Below, in pieces: positions 23,673 to 34,575 of a stretch of DNA of 64,000 nucleotides. Position 1 is the first letter of the stretch. Every line of letters begins with the position of its first letter. The translations under genes were made by a program, and so were the position numbers. The stretch is taken from contig NC_133121.1 in assembly GCF_033568475.1 (NCBI RefSeq), positions 196,612,664 through 196,676,663 of the forward strand, written 5' to 3'. The stretch is from Henckelia pumila. Taxonomy: Eukaryota; Streptophyta; Magnoliopsida; Lamiales; Gesneriaceae. The notes under the pieces are model-generated. The model saw nothing but the letters and a program-made list of their open reading frames with translations. It did not search any database and was not told the origin of the DNA.

Positions 23673-23960
23673 ATTTTTATATCTTTGCATTTAAATTGTA
23701 GTATTTATTTTTAATGTAATTTTCAATTGTTTAATGAAACTATTATTGTCTTTTATTTTCTCTTTATTTATTTGTCATTTTTATTATCTCAAAAAGGGGG
23801 AAAAATATATTGGTTAAATAATAAAAAATTTGATAATTGAATGCATTAAAAACTCTTAATTGTTTAATTAAGGGGGAGTTTTTTTTTATGCCATTCTTAT
23901 TTAATGCATATTTATTTATCTCATTTAACCAAGTTTTGTGATCATAAAAAAGTGGAAGAT
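23673..23960 (+). other. Sirevirus-like 3' untranslated region with three polypurine tracts
   Basis: Purine runs occur at 23791-23805 (aaaaagggggaaaaa), 23870-23878 (aagggggag) and 23946-23960 (aaaaaagtggaagat, abutting the LTR). Clustered polypurine tracts before the 3' LTR are a known Sirevirus feature. Confidence 0.75.
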
Positions 23961-24197
23961 TGTTACGCCTTAAACGCATATAAATCTCGTATATTGAGAT
24001 TAATGTTTTTAATCCATTAACATGTCCCATTTATTTTTGTTTTGATGACTACAAAACTAGATTAAATATTTCTAACGATTTCAAGTGAGAAAATTGCAGG
24101 AATTAAAATTAATTAATTTGAAGATATATTATGCAAGTATTTGGATATATTTTTTGAGATAAAATAAAAATTTTGGAGTTGCCTTACTACAGCACAA

Positions 24198-24433
24198 CGG
24201 AAGCTCCGCTATACTGAAGAACGGAAGCAGACCGGAAGCATGCACAACGGAAGCTCCGATAGGCACCAGAAATCAAGGGATGTGTTCGAGATCTGTTGGC
24301 CGAAAAAAAAATAATGTAGCAGCAACGGAAGCTCCGATGCAGTACCGAAAGTTCCGATCTCAGCTGGCGGCAAGTTTTTTAAATTTAAATATGCTCAACA
24401 ACGGAAGTTCCGATGCAGTACCGGAAGCTCCGA
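24198..24433 (+). repeat. CGGAAGCTCCG palindrome array in the Sirevirus-like LTR
   Basis: Imperfect palindromes CGGAAGCTCCG, CGGAAGTTCCG and CGAAAGTTCCG recur about eight times in 235 bp, often in pairs (aacggaagctccgatgcagtaccg...). Short palindromic motifs of this type are reported for Sirevirus LTRs. Confidence 0.85.
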
Positions 24434-24956
24434 TAGAAACCAAATTGCAACTATAAATAGAGGCCATTCTAAGCCATTTGAAGACATCCAATTCACTCTC
24501 ATCTCTTGTAAGCATCTCCTCTCATTCAAAGTGTTCTATCAAGAGTTATACAATATATTCGCTCAAAAATCGAGAGTTGTTTGTAAAAATCATTTGTGAG
24601 TTGGTTGTGCGATCATTGTAAACACTTGAGTGTGAAGTCAAGTGTGTTGTGTGATTATTGAGGCTATCCTTGGAGCCCTTAAGGCCAAGTGTATTGAGTT
24701 GTATCGGCGCGTTGATCGTGTTGAGTTGTACGGATATCCTTGGTGCCATCAAGGCCAAGACGTTCGAAGTGCTAGTGGATCCTTGGTTAATCGACCTTAA
24801 CAAAGAAGGGGAGACGTAGACGATTTATCGTCGAACTTTAATAAACATCTCTTATCCCTTTTTCTTTTTTATTTACATTATACATTTATTTTTGATTTCT
24901 TTAAGTCTTTCGCTTGCGTATTGGCATAATCGCTTTAAATTGGTAAAGTTGCCAAT

Positions 24957-24994
24957 AGAACCTAAATCCCCCCCCCCCCCCCCCCTTAGGTTCT
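24957..24994. repeat. Poly-C tract enclosed by a 9-bp inverted repeat
   Basis: Eighteen C bases (24968-24985) lie between AGAACCTAA (24957-24965) and TTAGGTTCT (24986-24994), four bases before the LTR end. The tract length is likely to vary or be misassembled. Confidence 0.85.
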
Positions 24995-25068
24995 AACAAC
25001 AATAAAAATCCTTTTTTAAAAAAAAATATCATGAGTGAACTAGTGAACTTTTGGACCTTACACCCCAC

Positions 25069-25351
25069 CTTGAACTGGCTTTTAAGGTTGAGTTAGGTTC
25101 AAGTTCATTTCATAACATGGTATCAGAGACCAATCCCATCGTACGTGTTGGACCCTCCATAGTTGGGTCACCCGTCCCATAGTTGGACCACCTGTTAATG
25201 TCTCTGGAACGTGAGAAGGGTGTGTTGGTGTGTTAGTTGTGTCCCTCATCGTTTGGCTAAATATCCAGGGATATTAATATATAGATAAAGACAAACCTCT
25301 CTCATTGAACTACCTTTTGGGATGAGTTAGGTCCAAGTTCAATTGTTAACA
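25069..25351 (+). mobile_element. TRIM-like miniature LTR element remnant
   Basis: A truncated left LTR end (25069-25117, ending CATAACA) is followed directly by TGGTATCAGAGAC (25118-25130), a match to the initiator tRNA-Met primer-binding site. After about 60 bp a 159-bp LTR runs from TGTTAATGTC (25193) to GTTAACA (25351). The two LTR ends match (TTGAACT, TTTTAAG or TTTTGGG, then GAGTTAGGT, CAAGTTCA). There is no coding capacity, as in TRIM elements. The 5' LTR start is not recognisable. Confidence 0.72.
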
Positions 25352-25546
25352 TTTATAAATTAATTTTTTTAACTTATAAAAGTGTTTAATTGAAATAAAA
25401 TATACTCATCTTTTTTTAAAAAATAATTCTTTTCTCTCTTCTTTCATTCTCTTCTTTTCTTTTCTCTACTAAATTTTTAACTGTTATCAGCTCGAGTGCT
25501 CTTCAAGTTAGAACTCATAAATAATTTTTATTCGTATTTTTGTATG

Positions 25547-25787
25547 GATGCTTTCGATGAAGCACGATATCTATATTTCATATTGATGCTATCGAAATAG
25601 CACAAATTTTATCTTATGTCAATAATTTTAGTTTTATATTTATGCTTCTGAAGTAACACAATATTTAGATTTAATATCGATGTTCTCGAAGTAGCACAAA
25701 TTTTATTTTCATATTGATGCTCCTGAACAATCACAAATTTTAATTTTATGTTGATGTTCTTGAAGTAGCCCGCATATTTTTATATTG
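25547..25787. repeat. Degenerate tandem repeat, unit about 37 bp, six copies
   Basis: Units begin at about 25547, 25585, 25641, 25679, 25716 and 25753. The consensus is roughly GATGCTCTCGAAGTAGCAC followed by an A/T-rich part (aaattttatttcatatt). The second unit is longer by about 19 bp. The surrounding 25352-25546 is plain AT-rich DNA. Confidence 0.8.
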
Positions 25788-26214
25788 ATTGATAATCTCG
25801 ATAGATATATGGATACAATATAATTATTTAAGATTTATCAATATTCCTGAAAAATATTATCCAAGATCTTAAGTTTACCAATATTCTTGAAGAATATTGA
25901 CTAAATGCAAATTAAAAATACATTTTATTTTATACACTTTTATATTTGCATACTATACTAGAAATTTTTTTGAATGCATTTATTTGTTTATATTCTCCCA
26001 CATTAATCGATGTTATTGCTTGTTTTTATGTGAAGATTATTCTTTTATTTTTTACATGAACCTTTGAGATCCCTAATATTTTCATAACTTTTTAGGAAAA
26101 GAAATATTATTTTTGACAGAATAATATTGTTTCTAAATTATATCTCCATCACCATGATATGATACCATGATTGTCATTATATACTTAATTTATTTGGTAA
26201 AATAATTTTTTTTA
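25788..26214. other. AT-rich interval, nothing recognised
   Basis: No open frame, repeat boundary or conserved motif is evident on either strand. Two AATATTCTTGAAGAATATT-like palindromic stretches occur near 25840-25900. Confidence 0.5.
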
Positions 26215-26405
26215 ATAAAATCCGCCTTTTGTGGTGGGGTATTAGGCGGACCCCTACCCGTGTATTCCAGATAAAAAAGAAATTACAAGAGAGGGGGACT
26301 GGACCAAGATCTCTCGAAAAATACAAAATATATTAATAAGAAATAATTTAAATGTAGGACGAGAATCGAACCATGTTGTTAACATAATTGTTAATTACTC
26401 TTTGT
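26215..26405 (-). mobile_element. Possible tRNA-derived SINE fragment
   Basis: The minus strand reads GAGTAATTAACAATTATG, then TGGTTCGATTCTCG (26358-26374), which contains a good RNA polymerase III B-box (GGTTCGATTC). About 140 bp later it ends in GGCGGATTTTATT and an A-run. A convincing A-box is not seen, so the 5' end may have been cut by the C3 insertion. Weak call based on one motif and layout. Confidence 0.35.
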
Positions 26406-26424
26406 TGCAAAATTCTAAAACTAC

Positions 26425-27258
26425 TATTTGGAGGAAGTACTTCGAATTCTGAACAACTTGAACAACAACAACACAACAACTTTGAGACTAGTTGAGGCGA
26501 GAGATTCTCTCTATCAAGAAGACGAAATTGCCTGTTAATAGTGCTAAACTTTGACGGCAATAATCTCTAAGATACAACGATTCATGAACGAGATATAGCA
26601 GCACTACAAATATCTCGAACTTGAACGAACGAAAATAAGCAGAACTTTCTTTTGAGAGAGTGGGGATAATATGCAGAGAATCATAAATCTGACGTTTTAT
26701 GTTATCAGATATCAAAGTATATCTTTTCTGCGTTATAACCAGTCATATATATAGACTAAAGTCCAAAGAACCCGTCTTTTGATCTAAGGATGCAACCTAT
26801 GACAGAAAAATCCCAAAAAGAGACACATCTTTTCGGAAAAGCAGACGGCTCGCTTGAGCGGTAATTTTATGCCGCTCGAGCGGCAAACACTCTGCCCAAC
26901 ATTCTTCGGATGCTCGCTCAAGCGGTAAATTTTTACTGCTCGAGCGGAAAAACTTCTGGCCCGCATGTAGATTGTTGCTCGCTCGAGCGAAAAAATTGTG
27001 CCGCCGAGCGGCAGGTTTTTCGCCTGCTTTGGAGGCCCGTACGCCTCTTGGGTGGAGCTGAGCCAGCCGGCCGCGCGCACGCGTGTGAGTTTGTTGCATC
27101 GACTAGCGTCTTTCCTTTTTACAAAATATCTGGTGCCCTAAGGGCCCAATCCCATAATAAAAAAGTTGGATTATTTAAGGAGAGAAACACATTGGAATTC
27201 TTCCAATGTGGTACAAGCTCTTTCTCCTCCCCACAATTCATTCACAATTTTTCCAACA
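26425..27258 (-). repeat. 3' LTR of copia C3 (834 bp)
   Basis: On the minus strand it starts TGTTGGAAAAATT right after a polypurine tract (ATGTAGGGGAT, plus-strand 27259-27270) and ends near CTTCCTCCAAATA at 26425. It matches the partial 5' LTR at 43069-43835. The left end is inferred from where the two copies stop matching. Confidence 0.85.
26847..27013 (-). repeat. GAGCGG hairpin array in the C3 3' LTR
   Basis: Three hairpin units of the form CGCTTGAGCGG / CCGCTCGAGCGG are separated by an A/T loop (taattttatg, taaatttttact, aaaaaattgtg). The best is 26851-26861 with 26872-26883. The equivalent array in the other LTR is at 43490-43656. Confidence 0.85.
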
Positions 27259-27819
27259 ATCCCCTACATGAATGAATTTTACGCACTTTAGCATTCTCAC
27301 TCGAAAGTTTTTTTTATAAGTTATTGTTACATCAGGATAGGTAGCTTGTGGCTTTGAACCTACCTTAGTAATATACTATAGGATTTACTAGTTGCATAAT
27401 GACGCGATGTCTTGAACTAGTCAACCATTTATGTAAACTAAGTCAATAGTATTTACATAAAAAAATTTTAACATATTTTGTTCTCACATTGTGTCCATTT
27501 CGGCCCTGAATCATATATTAGATTCATAAGCGTTTCAATCATAGTGGCCAATACTTTGCACTTATATAGGTGATCTCTTATCTAGAGTATCCTGCTTTAC
27601 TATGCCTTATAGGTATAGGAATCATTAAAAAAAAACTTAACATCACCATATGTTGCAGGTCATTTCTACTTGGATGTTATAGGAATGAGTGAGTAACGAT
27701 TCCATGTACTCAAACTAATATTTATAACTTAGTTGTCCCATTGAACCAAGGTTTTTGGATCTCCAATTCTCAAGGTTGGGTTACCGCTATAAATATTTTA
27801 TTTTGTGGATTTTAATCTC
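27259..27819 (-). other. C3 polypurine tract and 3' untranslated region
   Basis: The tract lies at 27259-27270. The rest is decayed sequence between the RNase H end and the LTR, without a usable frame. Confidence 0.65.
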
Positions 27820-29253
27820 ATTCCTCGTACTAATTTTTACATTTGATCTCTATTTATACTCTTAGTAAGGGATCCACTAGGTTTTTCTTTGACTTTACAT
27901 AGTCAACCGAAATAACCCCATTCGAAATCAATTGCCTTATGGTATTGTGTCTCCGACGAATATGTCAAGATTTACCGTTGTACATACTAATTTTTGCTCT
28001 TCCGATTGCTGACTAACTTTCACTATGAATTGTAATGGAAGACACTGGTTTATTCCAACAAGGAATATCTTCTAAAAGGTTTCGAAGCCATTCGGCTTTT
28101 TCTCCAGCTTTATCTAAAGCAATAAACTCGGATTCCATAGTCGACCGAGCGATACATGTTTGTTTAGAAGATCTCCATGACACCGCTCCTCCAGCAATTG
28201 TGAATACATATCCACTAGTAGACTTGGAGTCTTTCGTGTCAGAAATCCAATTGGAATCACAATATCTTTTTAGGACCGCAGGATATTTTGTATACACTAT
28301 TCCATTACTTGAAGTGTATTTCAAATATCCAAGCACTCTCATTAATGCTTTCCAATGATCCTCACTTGGATTACTTGTGAATCAACTAAGTTTATTTACT
28401 GTATATGCAAGATCAGTACGGGTATAGTTAGTTAAGTACATTAAACTTCCTATTACCCTTGCATATTCCAGTTATGAAACAGGTTCTCCTCTATTTTTGG
28501 CTAAATGTGTACCCAATTCCGTAGGTGTTCTAGTCGGAGGACGATTTGTGGCATTAAATCGTTCAAGAACCTTTTCTACATAATGGGTTTGTGATAAAAT
28601 AATTCCACTAGGTGTTCTAGAGATTTTACTCCCTAGGATAATATCACACAGTCCCAAATCCTTCATGTCAAAATGTTGGCTCAACATTTTCGTTGTTTTC
28701 ACAATCAATTCATGGTTGCTTCCCATAATTAACATGTCATCTACATAAAGACAAACAATTACATATGAATTTGTTGTTCCTTTAATATATACACATTTGT
28801 CACATTCATTGATTTTGAAACCATTTGACAACATGACAGTGTCAAACTTTTGATGTCACTGCTTAGGTGCTTGTTTGAGTCCATACAATGACTTAACAAG
28901 TTTACACACCTTTTGTTCTTTTCCGGGTACAATGAACCCTTTTGGTTGTTTTATATATATTTCTTCTTCCAACTCTCGATTCAAAAATACGGTTTTGACA
29001 TCCATTTGGTGAATCTCAAGATCATGCAATGCAACAATGGCTATGATAACACGAATGTATGTTATTTTAGAAACCAGAGAGTACGTGTCGAAGAAATCAT
29101 ATCCCTCTATTTGTCTGAAACCTTGAACCACTAAGCGAGATTTATTTTTATCTATAGATCCATATTTTTTGTATTTTCTTTTAAGGATCCACTTGGATCC
29201 CAAAGGTTTACATCCCGGAGGGAGATCAACCAACTCCCAAGTATGATTATGCA
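27820..29253 (-). pseudogene. Copia C3 reverse transcriptase and RNase H, C-terminal part
   Basis: Reading leftward from 29253: HTWELVDLPPGCKPLGSKW, KSLYGLKQAPKQ, then TGA where Trp is expected (28856-28858), then LYVDD at about 28757-28771 and the RNase H region ([29 protein letters not shown]). Near 28013 a TAG replaces Gln and further left a TGA replaces Arg, and the DP-L-TK motif is frameshifted. Bases 28472-28342 include another break. The 5' part of the same gene continues at 40563 on the far side of G3. Confidence 0.9.
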
Positions 29254-30636
29254 TGATCAACGGAATACTAACACTTAAATTTTCTTTAAAAATCTCTCAA
29301 ATCCAGTCGATAATAATCGCAAGTGCACAATTCAAGTTATAATAAAATGTATTGAGTACGAGTATCGTCCTCAGGGACTAACAATAGTAATTTGTCTCGT
29401 TGATTTTCAACTACACAAAGTATCTCAAATTTGATTTTGGAATTATCTAACATTTAAAATTAATTAAGAACTCAACGTAAATAAAAGTGGATTTCACAAC
29501 CAAACAATCAATTCTCAGACTGAAGAACACCAATTCAAAATGATTTTGTTGGAATTTCGGTTCACCTTTCCCCTAATTGAACTTGACAATTGGAATTTAA
29601 TTTATTCTTATAAATTTGACAGAAATTCCTGTAACATTGACACTCTCTCTCGAGGTGATGTCAAACTAATCAAATCAGTGAAATAATTAAATCTCTTTAA
29701 TTATTTATCATGACTGATTGCTTTGCGTTCTATGAATTCTACAACTTTCAACATGGTGGTCTATGGCTATCAACATGTACTAAATACCATATCTCTATGC
29801 ATATTTTAAGTCCATGGATTCTATCATTCGTCCTAATTAGGAACCTATCTCTCGATAGCAATTTACAATTTACGAATCTATGTTAAGGGTAGCTAATCAT
29901 CAACATAGAAAGAAAAACATGATACAATCAATTATAAACATAAATCAAATCTCAATACGTCCGGTGATTCAATCACACTACAGTGTTTCGGGGTTAGGAT
30001 CCCCTCGATTCCAACAAAATAAAAACTTAGCTACTGGAATTCATTACAAAAATTCAATCTCAAAAGTGTTTAACATAAAAATTCAGAAGAGAAGAAAAGA
30101 AAAACTCCCAACGGAGAAGAGAAATCTTGAATTGCTCAGCCGTCGTCTGCCTCCTGATGTGCGTCCGTCTATCCCCTCAAAAACTAAAAAAAGAATTGTA
30201 TTTAAAGTCCCCCAAGAATCCTTCCCGAAATAAACTTTCTAAAAATAAAATAAAATTTCACGTCAGCACATCGCGCCCGAGCGGTAGAAAATTACCGCGC
30301 GGGCGCCTGAAAATTTGGCTACTCCTGTTTCCCAAGTTCGTGGTTGCGCCCGCGCGGTAGAAAATTGCCACGTGGGTGCCTCGTCTTTTTCCAGAAATGT
30401 TTTTTTTTCTTGCGCTATCCTCGCCGCCTCAATTGTGCATCACCTTCTCACCAAGTATCAGCATTTCTTGGTGATTTTCTGCAATAAAAATAAATAAACC
30501 AGAGGAGTGACTACAAAAAAAAAACTTTAAAACAATAAACGAAACAAGAATGGTAAAAACAGACACAACGAAAACGAAACTAATGCAAAACAAACACAAA
30601 ACAAGAAAAAATAACGCACAAAAACGACTCCTATCA
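29254..30636 (-). repeat. 3' LTR of G3 (1383 bp)
   Basis: Minus-strand termini are TGATAGGAGTCG and CCGTTGATCA. Only a scattering of differences from the 5' LTR is visible, for example aatactaac against aataataac and aacttgacaatt against aactggacgatt. The polypurine tract adjoins its start at 30638-30650. Confidence 0.93.
30273..30379 (-). repeat. Two GC-rich hairpins in the G3 3' LTR
   Basis: Hairpin A: GCGCCCGAGCGGTA (30273-30286), six-base loop, TACCGCGCGGGCGC (30293-30306), one mismatch in 14. Hairpin B: GCGCCCGCGCGGTA (30346-30359) and a decayed right arm at 30366-30379. In the other LTR, hairpin B (40270-40303) is nearly perfect. Confidence 0.88.
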
Positions 30637-32256
30637 ACCTCCCCAAACTAACCTTTTGTTCGCCCTCGAACAAAAGAGGTGACAACTAACAAGCAGACAC
30701 TACAAAACGACAAAACAAGTAAGTAAAATCAATCTCATCAAGCCTCAGAATTTCTTCCAAAAGAAAAACAGTCCAATCATATCCATATATGCTGACCTAA
30801 AAAAAAAAATTTAACTCGCAAACCTTGCAAACTTCAAAATCTCGCAAGTCCGTTTTTGGAATACTCTACTCCGAATTCAATTCACAGATTCTAGGATCAT
30901 AAGGACTTTTTCAGTTATAATAGGATCAAGACTTTGGGAGTATTCAATGATACACACTCTACTGACTGGTATAACTCAATGAAAAATAGTGTGTGTTTGT
31001 TTTAATCAAGAATCCATATTCATTAACTGTGTCTATCAATAGTCCATAAGCAAAATTCTTACAACCCCTCTCCACTAGTATATTGGGCGACTGTGACTCG
31101 GTCAATAGGTCTTATCCGGCTTATAATGTCAGGCTAGGTTAATGGCTCCAAATGAAGGAAAAGAATTCAAAGAGGGAGTAATCGATGATCTATTTTCTCA
31201 ATTCCACTTCTTTCTATTCACATTCATCATCTCTTTTCACTTCATTGATCTCCAGAAATTTTCTTCACTTGCCTTCTACCAACAACACTTTTTCTCGTTC
31301 ACCACAATTTTTTCTTTCTTGTTTTCAACTACACTTTTGTTTTGAGTCAGCATTCACACTATTTCCTTTTTCACATTATGCAATTCGAGCACCTTTAGAA
31401 ATAATCTACATTCAATTTACTCCCCACAAGGTAGGAATGAGTGTTTAAGCTATGGGTAGTAGTTGTAGGATATTAAATAATGTCGAATGGGGTTTACCAC
31501 ACGTTTTCACGTATTCCATTCATTTTTTTTTATTAAGCTCGAATTAGGTACTAGGGACATAATAAATCAAGGGTGGCTTGAAAGGCACAAACGAAATTCA
31601 GAAAGAATTGCCTATATCACTCCTAAGTCACAGTATACCCGTATTGCGCCTCGAGGGGTGTTCGAACTTGTTCTAGACACATTTCAATTCACAGTCAACT
31701 CAAACAGATCTCAATTAGTGCAGCACAAAAAATCATCACTGGTAAGTGATGATTACACCAAAACAAAAATAAGATCATGCACCTTTCGTGCTCATGTAAA
31801 CGTGAAGGTTCAACTTGGCATCTAGGGTAATTCACGAAAAAAAAAAATTTAAGCCCAAAGATCAAATAAATTGCCTCAATCATATACAAGTTTGTATGTT
31901 TCGAATTCAGATTGAAGTACACCTCACAGAGTGTTTTGAGACCTATTCATCGACTTGGTTATACTAGTTCAAGACGATTTGTCAAATAAAGAAGATAGTC
32001 ATGGACTTAAGCAAAAAAACGGTAATATAATTTTTTCTTCATCATTGGCTTTTTTGATTTTCATTCACAACACTTGCAACCACAGTACAAACGACTCGAA
32101 CGAACAAAAATAAGAGCACAAAATGAAAACACAAAAGACAACACAACCTCCCCAAACTAAAGACGATCATTGTCCCCAATGCTACTTAACACCACCACAC
32201 CTAAAAAACAAACAAAAGAAAAGTAAAACCAAAAAGCACTAAAAACTCCCCTGGTA
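30637..32256 (-). other. Long 3' non-coding region of G3 with two polypurine-tract copies
   Basis: The priming tract next to the LTR is cctccccaaacta on the plus strand (30638-30650). The same 13-mer is at 32147-32159, just past the extra ORF. Conserved blocks shared with G4 are at about 31070-31142 and 31610-31680. A perfect hairpin AATCATCACT-ggta-AGTGATGATT lies at 31731-31754. No protein-coding frame is convincing. Confidence 0.75.
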
Positions 32257-33350
32257 CTAATCAGACTCTTCCTCATCAAGATCTTCAGGCAGATCCCGAA
32301 CCGGTGGAGCATATTGGAATTGGAACGGTGGAGGATATGGCGGTGGTACTGGATAAGAGGCAGGGTCCATCCCAGCATTTGCGAGCAGTCCTCGCATCAT
32401 GGCGTTGGTGGATTCATTGTGGGCGGCGTTCACCTCTTGGCATTTTTCCATGTGTTGCACCCAAGCCAAAATCTCGCTTAATGTGTCATTCATGGTACGG
32501 CGAGCAGGGGGTGGCTTAAGCACATTCCTTGATGATTGACCGGGTCCAGAGCTGGCCTGGCTAGGAGGTTGAAACTCTCGGAGGCGGAATGAATGTTTTG
32601 CTTTCAAAATTGTGTTATCCACTGCCTGCATTGGGTGCAACCATTCTTCGTCGTCCCTGTATGGGACACCAGCTTGCACACACAGTAAAGAAACAATGGT
32701 CGGAAAAAAAATTGAAATGTTGGACATGCGAATGGACGTGTACAACTCTCGGTTGATAATTCGTCCAACATTAAGCGGCCATTGCTTGTGCAGGGCATAA
32801 AGCAGCACCGCTCTGCTCATTGTGACATCATGGGTGTGGGACACCGGCATCAACCTGTGAGTCAGAAAAGCATACCACAAGGCCGGTTCCAGCCGCAAAT
32901 ATTTTTCCTTAAAAGATATAAATTTTACCGAATCCTTCCACACATTGCCATCATAGCACAGGACATTCGAGATTTCATTATAATCCGGGTTAGCCTTAAA
33001 TGCCTAAAATTGGCTATCATCTACATCCGTAGTTTTCAATAATTCATTAATAGCAGTGGGACTAAAGGAAACCATCTTACCCCGCACGAAAGTTGTGCTA
33101 TCGGTACGCTCAGCGGCGTTGGCATAAAATTCACGGACCAGCGGGACTAACGCCGCAAGTGGTTGGCGGCAAAACTCGGCCCATCCTCGAGCCACGATGC
33201 CAAGGGAGGCGGTGCGGCTTTCAGAGAGATCGATTCCCCTCTCTTCAATTGGATTCCTTGCAGCCTTGGCCTCCTCATACCTCGCCTTGGCTTCTTCCGA
33301 AATGATGGGTTGGCCCTAGAGGTAGCAAACTTCTGTTTCTTGGGTGCCAT
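32257..33350 (-). pseudogene. G3 extra ORF downstream of integrase (Athila ORF2, plant transposon-protein domain)
   Basis: It probably starts at 33350 (MAPKKQKFATSRANPSFRKK). A frameshift near 33200 leads to GWAEFCRQPLAALVPLVREFYANAAE. A TAG at 33004-33006 stands where Gln fits (SQF, stop, AFKANPD). It then continues with YAFLTHRLMPVSHTHDVT, RAVLLYALHKQWPLNVGRII and ISIFFPTIVSLLCVQAGVP to the stop at 32257-32259. The C-terminal third is proline-rich and low-complexity. It matches the G4 ORF2 block for block. Function unknown; the historical label is env-like because of its position. No signal peptide or membrane span is clear. Confidence 0.82.
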
Positions 33351-33797
33351 GTCAATAAAGATGAGAAATTGAGTGCTGAACCTATGAAATTGAGAGAAGA
33401 AATATAGTAATAGAATGAGAGAGAGAGATGGCGGCGGGAGGGATTAGGGTTAGAAGGAAAAAAGGAAGGGGAAGTAAAGAAAGAAAGAAGGGGATCGGGC
33501 ATTTAAAATCTGAGTCTGCGCGATGCACTCGCGCAGTAGGAAAGTGCCGTGCGGGCGCACACCCCTTTTTTAAAAAATTTTGAGACAGTGGGTTTGGGTG
33601 CGCGGGCGGTAGAAAACTGCCGCGCGAGCTCACCCCCTCGTTTTGAAAATTTTTCAGAGACAGTACTCAAACTCGAGAAATAAAAGGAATTAACTTAAAA
33701 AGTTCTAACACTTACTAAAATGAACAAAAATGCATATAAATAAAAGAAAAAGGTAGAATGTAGTTCTCAATTTAAAGTCGAGAGCTTGACTTTTCAT
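33351..33797 (-). promoter_or_regulatory. G3 spacer between integrase and ORF2: LTR-type hairpins and 5'UTR-like leader
   Basis: Two hairpin-like units resembling those of the G3 LTR lie at about 33515-33640; the better one reads GCGGTAGAAAACTGCCGCGCG around 33605-33626. Nearer the ORF, the minus strand has CTAACCCTAATCCC (a telo-box-like motif), CT repeats and a pyrimidine tract ending CATAG. That could be a splice acceptor or part of a 5'UTR. A third polypurine copy, cctccccaaacta, is at 33798-33810 and overlaps the integrase stop. Confidence 0.55.
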
Positions 33798-33807
33798 CCT
33801 CCCCAAA

Positions 33808-34560
33808 CTAGTCTTGGTCAGTCAATGTGGTGATGACTGGCATGGAATCCACATCACCCCCCACATAGTGTTTTAACCTTTGAGCATTGACCATGAACGA
33901 CTCGTTACGGGCATCTTTGATCTCTATGGCCCCCGATGGGTACACCCTTGTGATTTTATAGGGCCCAGACCATCTAGACTTTAGTTTTCCGGGAAATAGT
34001 CTTAACCGGGAGTTAAACAGCAACACAGCATCTCCTTCCTTGAAGTCCCGCTGTCGAATGCGCCTTTCATGTATTCTCTTGGTTCGTTCCTTGTACAAAA
34101 CCGCCATGTCATATGCACTATCGCGGAATTCCTCTAGTTGATTAAGCTCTAGCAATCTTTTTTCACCTGCAGCAGCAAATTCATAGTTTAGAGTCTTAAT
34201 AGCCCAATATGCTCTATGCTCTAATTCAACAGGTAAATGGCATGCCTTTCCAAACAACAATCTATAAGGGGAGGTGCCTATAGGTGTTTTAAATGCTGTC
34301 CTATAGGCCCATAAGGCATCATCAAGTCGAAGTGCCCAATCCTTCCGATTAGTACTCACACTTTTCTCCAAAATCTGTTTGAACTCTCGATTTGATACTT
34401 CCACTTGGCCACTGGTCTGGGGATGATATGGGGTAGAGACTTTATGCTTGACACCATATTTCTTTAAGAGTTTGTCAAAAATTTTATTGCAAAAGTGGGT
34501 GCCACCATCACTAATTATTGCACGGGGTGTACCAAACCGATTAAAAATGTTTTTCTTCAA
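33808..34560 (-). pseudogene. G3 integrase, core and C-terminal part
   Basis: In frame with the upstream pol frame after one TAG (34576-34578). It has [11 protein letters not shown] (second catalytic Asp) and [18 protein letters not shown] (catalytic Glu), then [26 protein letters not shown] and a C-terminal end at 33808-33810. It would insert element DNA into the genome. The first catalytic Asp is encoded on the other side of the stop. Confidence 0.92.
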
Positions 34561-34575
34561 AAATTTCAGTACAAC

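Larger units (their letters stand above)
23961..24998 (+). repeat. 3' LTR of the Sirevirus-like element (1038 bp)
   Basis: It begins TGTTACGCC after a polypurine tract and ends GGTTCTAACA, giving matching TGTTA/TAACA termini. It contains a palindrome array (24198-24433) and a poly-C hairpin at its end. The 5' partner is not in the window. Confidence 0.85.

Noticed and set aside
24198..24433. CRISPR-like array
   Set aside because: Repeats are short, uneven palindromes within an LTR of a plant retroelement; there are no uniform spacers.
26784..27099. Arg/Ala-rich and Leu-rich open frames over the hairpin arrays (also 22400-22606, 30127-30497, 43423-43710, 45717-45902)
   Set aside because: Low-complexity translations of GC-rich repeats in LTRs on either strand; no domain, no conservation of frame.
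29880..30233. 117-codon frame repeated at 39805-40158
   Set aside because: It is conserved only because both copies are LTRs of G3; it lies on the antisense strand of the element and has no recognisable domain.
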